In this document: positions 14,211 to 16,359 of the stretch, piece by piece
Numbering within the stretch: the first letter of the stretch is position 1
Layout: each line of letters begins with the position of its first letter
Assembly (NCBI GenBank): GCA_946803715.1
Contig: CAMPET010000359.1
Coordinates: 39,184-55,542, forward strand
Source: Beroe ovata
Taxonomy: Eukaryota; Ctenophora; Nuda; Beroida; Beroidae
DNA: 16,359 bases
Reading direction: 5' to 3'
The notes under the pieces: model-generated
What the model saw: only the letters and a program-made list of their open reading frames with translations
Told to the model about the DNA's origin: nothing
Databases searched by the model: none
Position numbers and translations under genes: made by a program

Positions 14211-14835
14211 CCTGGGACCCAACCGCACAGTCTTTCTGGCAGAAAGCCTTCCCAGCTTTGCATTAGCCAAAGCTGCAGACATGCTGATGGGCCACAACCC
14301 ATGCGGAACAAAGACCAGTATCCTGCTTCCAGTTCTTATCCCACGTTGCATCTGCTATGCAGTATGCAGCACTCAGGAGGGTGACCAACGCGGACTGGAG
14401 CTGCTCTAACAAACTATCGCTCCACTCATAGCAAAGATGAGACTTTGTGCTGGGCACTTCCTCGGTCAAGCTCTGTACAGCACTGTTGAAAATCCTTCGA
14501 CACCCATATAATAACTGCTCCATATTATAACTGTTCCAGGACTGAAATCGTGGGCAAAATGTGCATCAATCAAATAGCTAGCTACGTTCATCAAATTAAG
14601 CGTCACGAGCAGGTGAAATTAAGCTAGAGATAGCAATCTGCGCTACCCGACTCCCCAGGTGAAGCAGTGTGGAAGGAGGGTCCAGCACCCTCTTCAGAGA
14701 GCTATGATCCACCTTGAGGCCCTCTGGAGCTAAAGATAGAATCAACATCAATATGAGGGGTCTCTGCCCCGTAGAGAGACCATCAATTGTGGCGTTTGGG
14801 GAGTTACAGGACTTGTTTACTACCAGGTCCGTCAC
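14211..14835 (-). pseudogene. Unidentified coding-like remnant
   Basis: Minus-strand frames at 14596-14835 (includes PEGLKVDHSSLKRVLDPP and LGSRVAQIAI) and 14263-14523 (includes SLTEEVPSTKSHLCYEWSDS and SAAYCIADATWDKNWK) have protein-like composition, but stops separate them and I recognise no family. Plus-strand frames over 14136-14409 are equally open. It could be a decayed gene or the internal part of a repeat, since pieces recur in the 14822-15378 duplication. Confidence 0.25.
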
Positions 14836-15378
14836 ATGGAGCTAGGATACCATTCGGGTCCATCCCCTTATTAGTAGTTGAGTAGTAGCATTGGTTATAC
14901 TGTTATAGAAGCATAGACGCATGTTTTTTTGAGGTATGGATGTGAGGTAGGCCATTGGGAGGTCTCATCTTCTGCCAAGACAAAAATGAGTCAGTCTCTG
15001 AACAGCACTAGGCGGAATAGTCTAACACCCATAACTCTACCAGGACTGACATTGTGGACAAGACGTTCAGCATCAATCGNACCAGGTCCGTCACACGGAG
15101 CTAGGATACCATTCAGGTCCATCCCCCTATTGATAGTTGAGTAGTAGCATTGGCTATTGAAGAGGAGTTAAACCATATAAGCGTAGACGCATGCTTTTTT
15201 AGAGGTATGGGATGTGAGATAGGCCGTTGGGTGGTCTCATCTTCTGCCAAGACGAAAATGAGTCAGTCTCGCACTTCCTCAGGAAGTGCTCAGTTCTGAA
15301 CAACACTAGAGCGAAATAGTTCAACACCCATTACTCTTCCAGGACTGACATTGTGGACAAGACGTTCAGCATCAATCG
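14822..15378. repeat. Tandem pair of a 260-300-bp repeat, with a third diverged partial copy upstream
   Basis: Copy A 14822-15079 and copy B 15081-15378 begin ACCAGGTCCGTCACA and end GACGTTCAGCATCAATCG. An N (15080) sits exactly at the junction. Copy B keeps a perfect GCACTTCCTCAGGAAGTGC hairpin (15271-15289) that A lacks. A weaker copy at about 14440-14580 keeps GCACTTCCTC, TTCCAGGACTGA and GCATCAATC, so the inserted segment is ancestral and A has lost it. Confidence 0.9.
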
Positions 15379-15636
15379 AATAGCAAAAATGAATTACTGC
15401 GATACCATAATGAGTTCCTGAAATTCCTCATTTTGGAACTTTCAAATTAAAAGATGTCCTATCCTCATTTTGAAATTTACGAATTGAAAGATGTCCTATC
15501 ATCAAAAACAGAAAATTAACACATACCCTAAGTCATACAGCTTCATAAGAAGCTTATAATATCCCATGGAAAGTGATTTAATGTTGTAGAACATTGCAAC
15601 AAACTTCTTGAATGATGCCTGATTTTTTTAGAAATG
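15379..15636. other. Unassigned AT-rich stretch with a small duplication
   Basis: A short direct repeat (AAGATGTCCTATC with flanking CTCATTTTG) occurs at about 15450 and 15488. Otherwise nothing is recognisable. Confidence 0.5.
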
Positions 15637-15721
15637 TAACCCAAAAAAAACCTAAAAAAACCAAAAAAAACCTAGCCCAAGAATGAGAAAAGTAGGGTCG
15701 GCCTTGGTTTTTTTTGGGCTA
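15637..15721. repeat. Palindromic TAGCCCAAAA element, copy 2
   Basis: An 85-bp version of the 12269-12399 element: TAACCCAAAAAAAACC start, shared core CCTAGCCCAAGAATG.GAAA and AGGGTCGG, end TTTTTTTGGGCTA. It lacks the expanded GGTTTATTTT stretch. Confidence 0.8.
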
Positions 15722-15752
15722 CACACCCCCCCACTTTCTATGACAGGGGGAT

Positions 15753-15790
15753 GACACACCTTGTGTAGTGTATATGACACACCCTGTATA
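15753..15790. mobile_element. Solo mariner-like terminal remnants
   Basis: GACACACCCTG followed by TATA (15776-15790) equals the right end of the intron-5 MITE, with a changed copy GACACACCTTG at 15753-15763 just before it. The rest of an element is not visible, so these are end fragments. Confidence 0.55.
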
Positions 15791-15834
15791 TGATAATGAT
15801 ATGAATTGACTTACCCGAGTAGTTGACACAGCCN

Positions 15835-16052
15835 TTCTCACTTAAGCAGAGATCACAGTTCTGTCTCCCGTTCTGGTAAGCACACAAGACTTCCATGAGA
15901 CACCAGAGCCATGAACAGGATACCGAACTCTCAAAGAAATATTGGGAAATGAGGGATAACCAGGATGAACCAGTAATCACGTGGAAAATCTTACAAGTTG
16001 CGAGACCTTACCAGAACAGGAGACAGAACTGTGATCTCTGCTTAAGTGAGAA
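15835..16052. repeat. 46-bp near-perfect inverted repeat
   Basis: The arms 15835-15880 and 16007-16052 are reverse complements with one mismatch, separated by 126 bp. Read from either side the arms encode QN[G/R]RQNCDLCLSE, so identical-looking peptides appear on both strands. An N (15834) touches the left arm. Confidence 0.92.
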
Positions 16053-16359
16053 ATTACAAATAATCAAAAATAAGGATAAAAAACTGTTAAATAAGAAATC
16101 AGAATTTATTTCAAAATGTAGGCATGTGAGGAAATTTTTACTAGGTAGACATCTTTGATTCGACTTGAGTGTTTTATGAAGGAGTAGTTCATACTTAATT
16201 GTGATATACACCATATTGAAATGTCTTCTGACGATTGGTCTCAACCATGAAACTTAAAGTTAAGACAGCCCAATAACTGTGTTTTATTTGTGACACGCTC
16301 ACTTTTAATAAAGTTCGAGCACTTTGCAAAACTTTGTCTTTGACACTCTTGCATATATA
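16053..16359. other. Unassigned AT-rich right edge
   Basis: No exon recognised. A plus-strand AATAAA (about 16306) and a minus-strand AATAAA (about 16284-16289) are present. They could mark the 3' end of a gene just outside or inside the edge, but no coding sequence supports either. Confidence 0.4.

Overview
The window is animal (metazoan) nuclear DNA. It has multi-exon genes with GT..AG introns, an intronless rhodopsin-class GPCR, a classical protein tyrosine phosphatase, a Snapin (BLOC-1 subunit) gene, a mariner-type foldback element, microsatellites and many diverged repeats. The species cannot be named from the sequence. Apart from one 4.7-kb intron and one transposon-filled intron, the phosphatase introns are about 70-280 nt, which suggests a compact invertebrate genome. 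A sponge or another marine invertebrate is possible, but this is a guess.

All recognised genes lie on the minus strand and therefore read right to left. SNAPIN has two coding exons (11180-11213 and 10058-10377) that join to a 117-residue protein. About 440 bp further on is a gene rebuilt by hand from 12 coding exons between 9620 and 1137. Every exon join keeps frame, and the 446-residue product is a non-receptor tyrosine phosphatase most like the PTP-PEST group (PTPN12/18/22). It has an N-terminal helix, one complete catalytic domain (KNRY loop, WPD loop, [11 protein letters not shown] loop), then a tail with pY-type motifs (YENV, YAQI), a Pro/Lys-rich segment, a PPPLP micro-exon and an acidic C-terminus. 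Intron 9 (1833-6542) contains a complete, intronless class A GPCR on the same strand (2046-3083), so the receptor is nested in the phosphatase gene.

At the 5' splice site of exon 8 the donor itself contains an in-frame TGA. Reading through gives a 327-residue phosphatase without the tail. Splicing gives the 446-residue form, and residue 327 is valine either way. Intron 5 carries an 889-bp foldback MITE with roughly 370-bp arms, mariner-like CAGGGTGTGTCA ends and TA flanks.

The right third (11214-16359) has no gene I can name. It is a patchwork of repeats: a ~1-kb element with TCGA-ended inverted termini and an internal degenerate 28-37-bp repeat array, two copies of a palindromic TAGCCCAAAA element, a diverged 260-300-bp repeat present two to three times, a 46-bp near-perfect inverted repeat and assorted short duplications. 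Some minus-strand reading frames at 14263-14835 look coding-like but are unidentified. Five N bases (600, 12205, 12574, 15080, 15834) mark uncertain positions; at least two sit at repeat borders.
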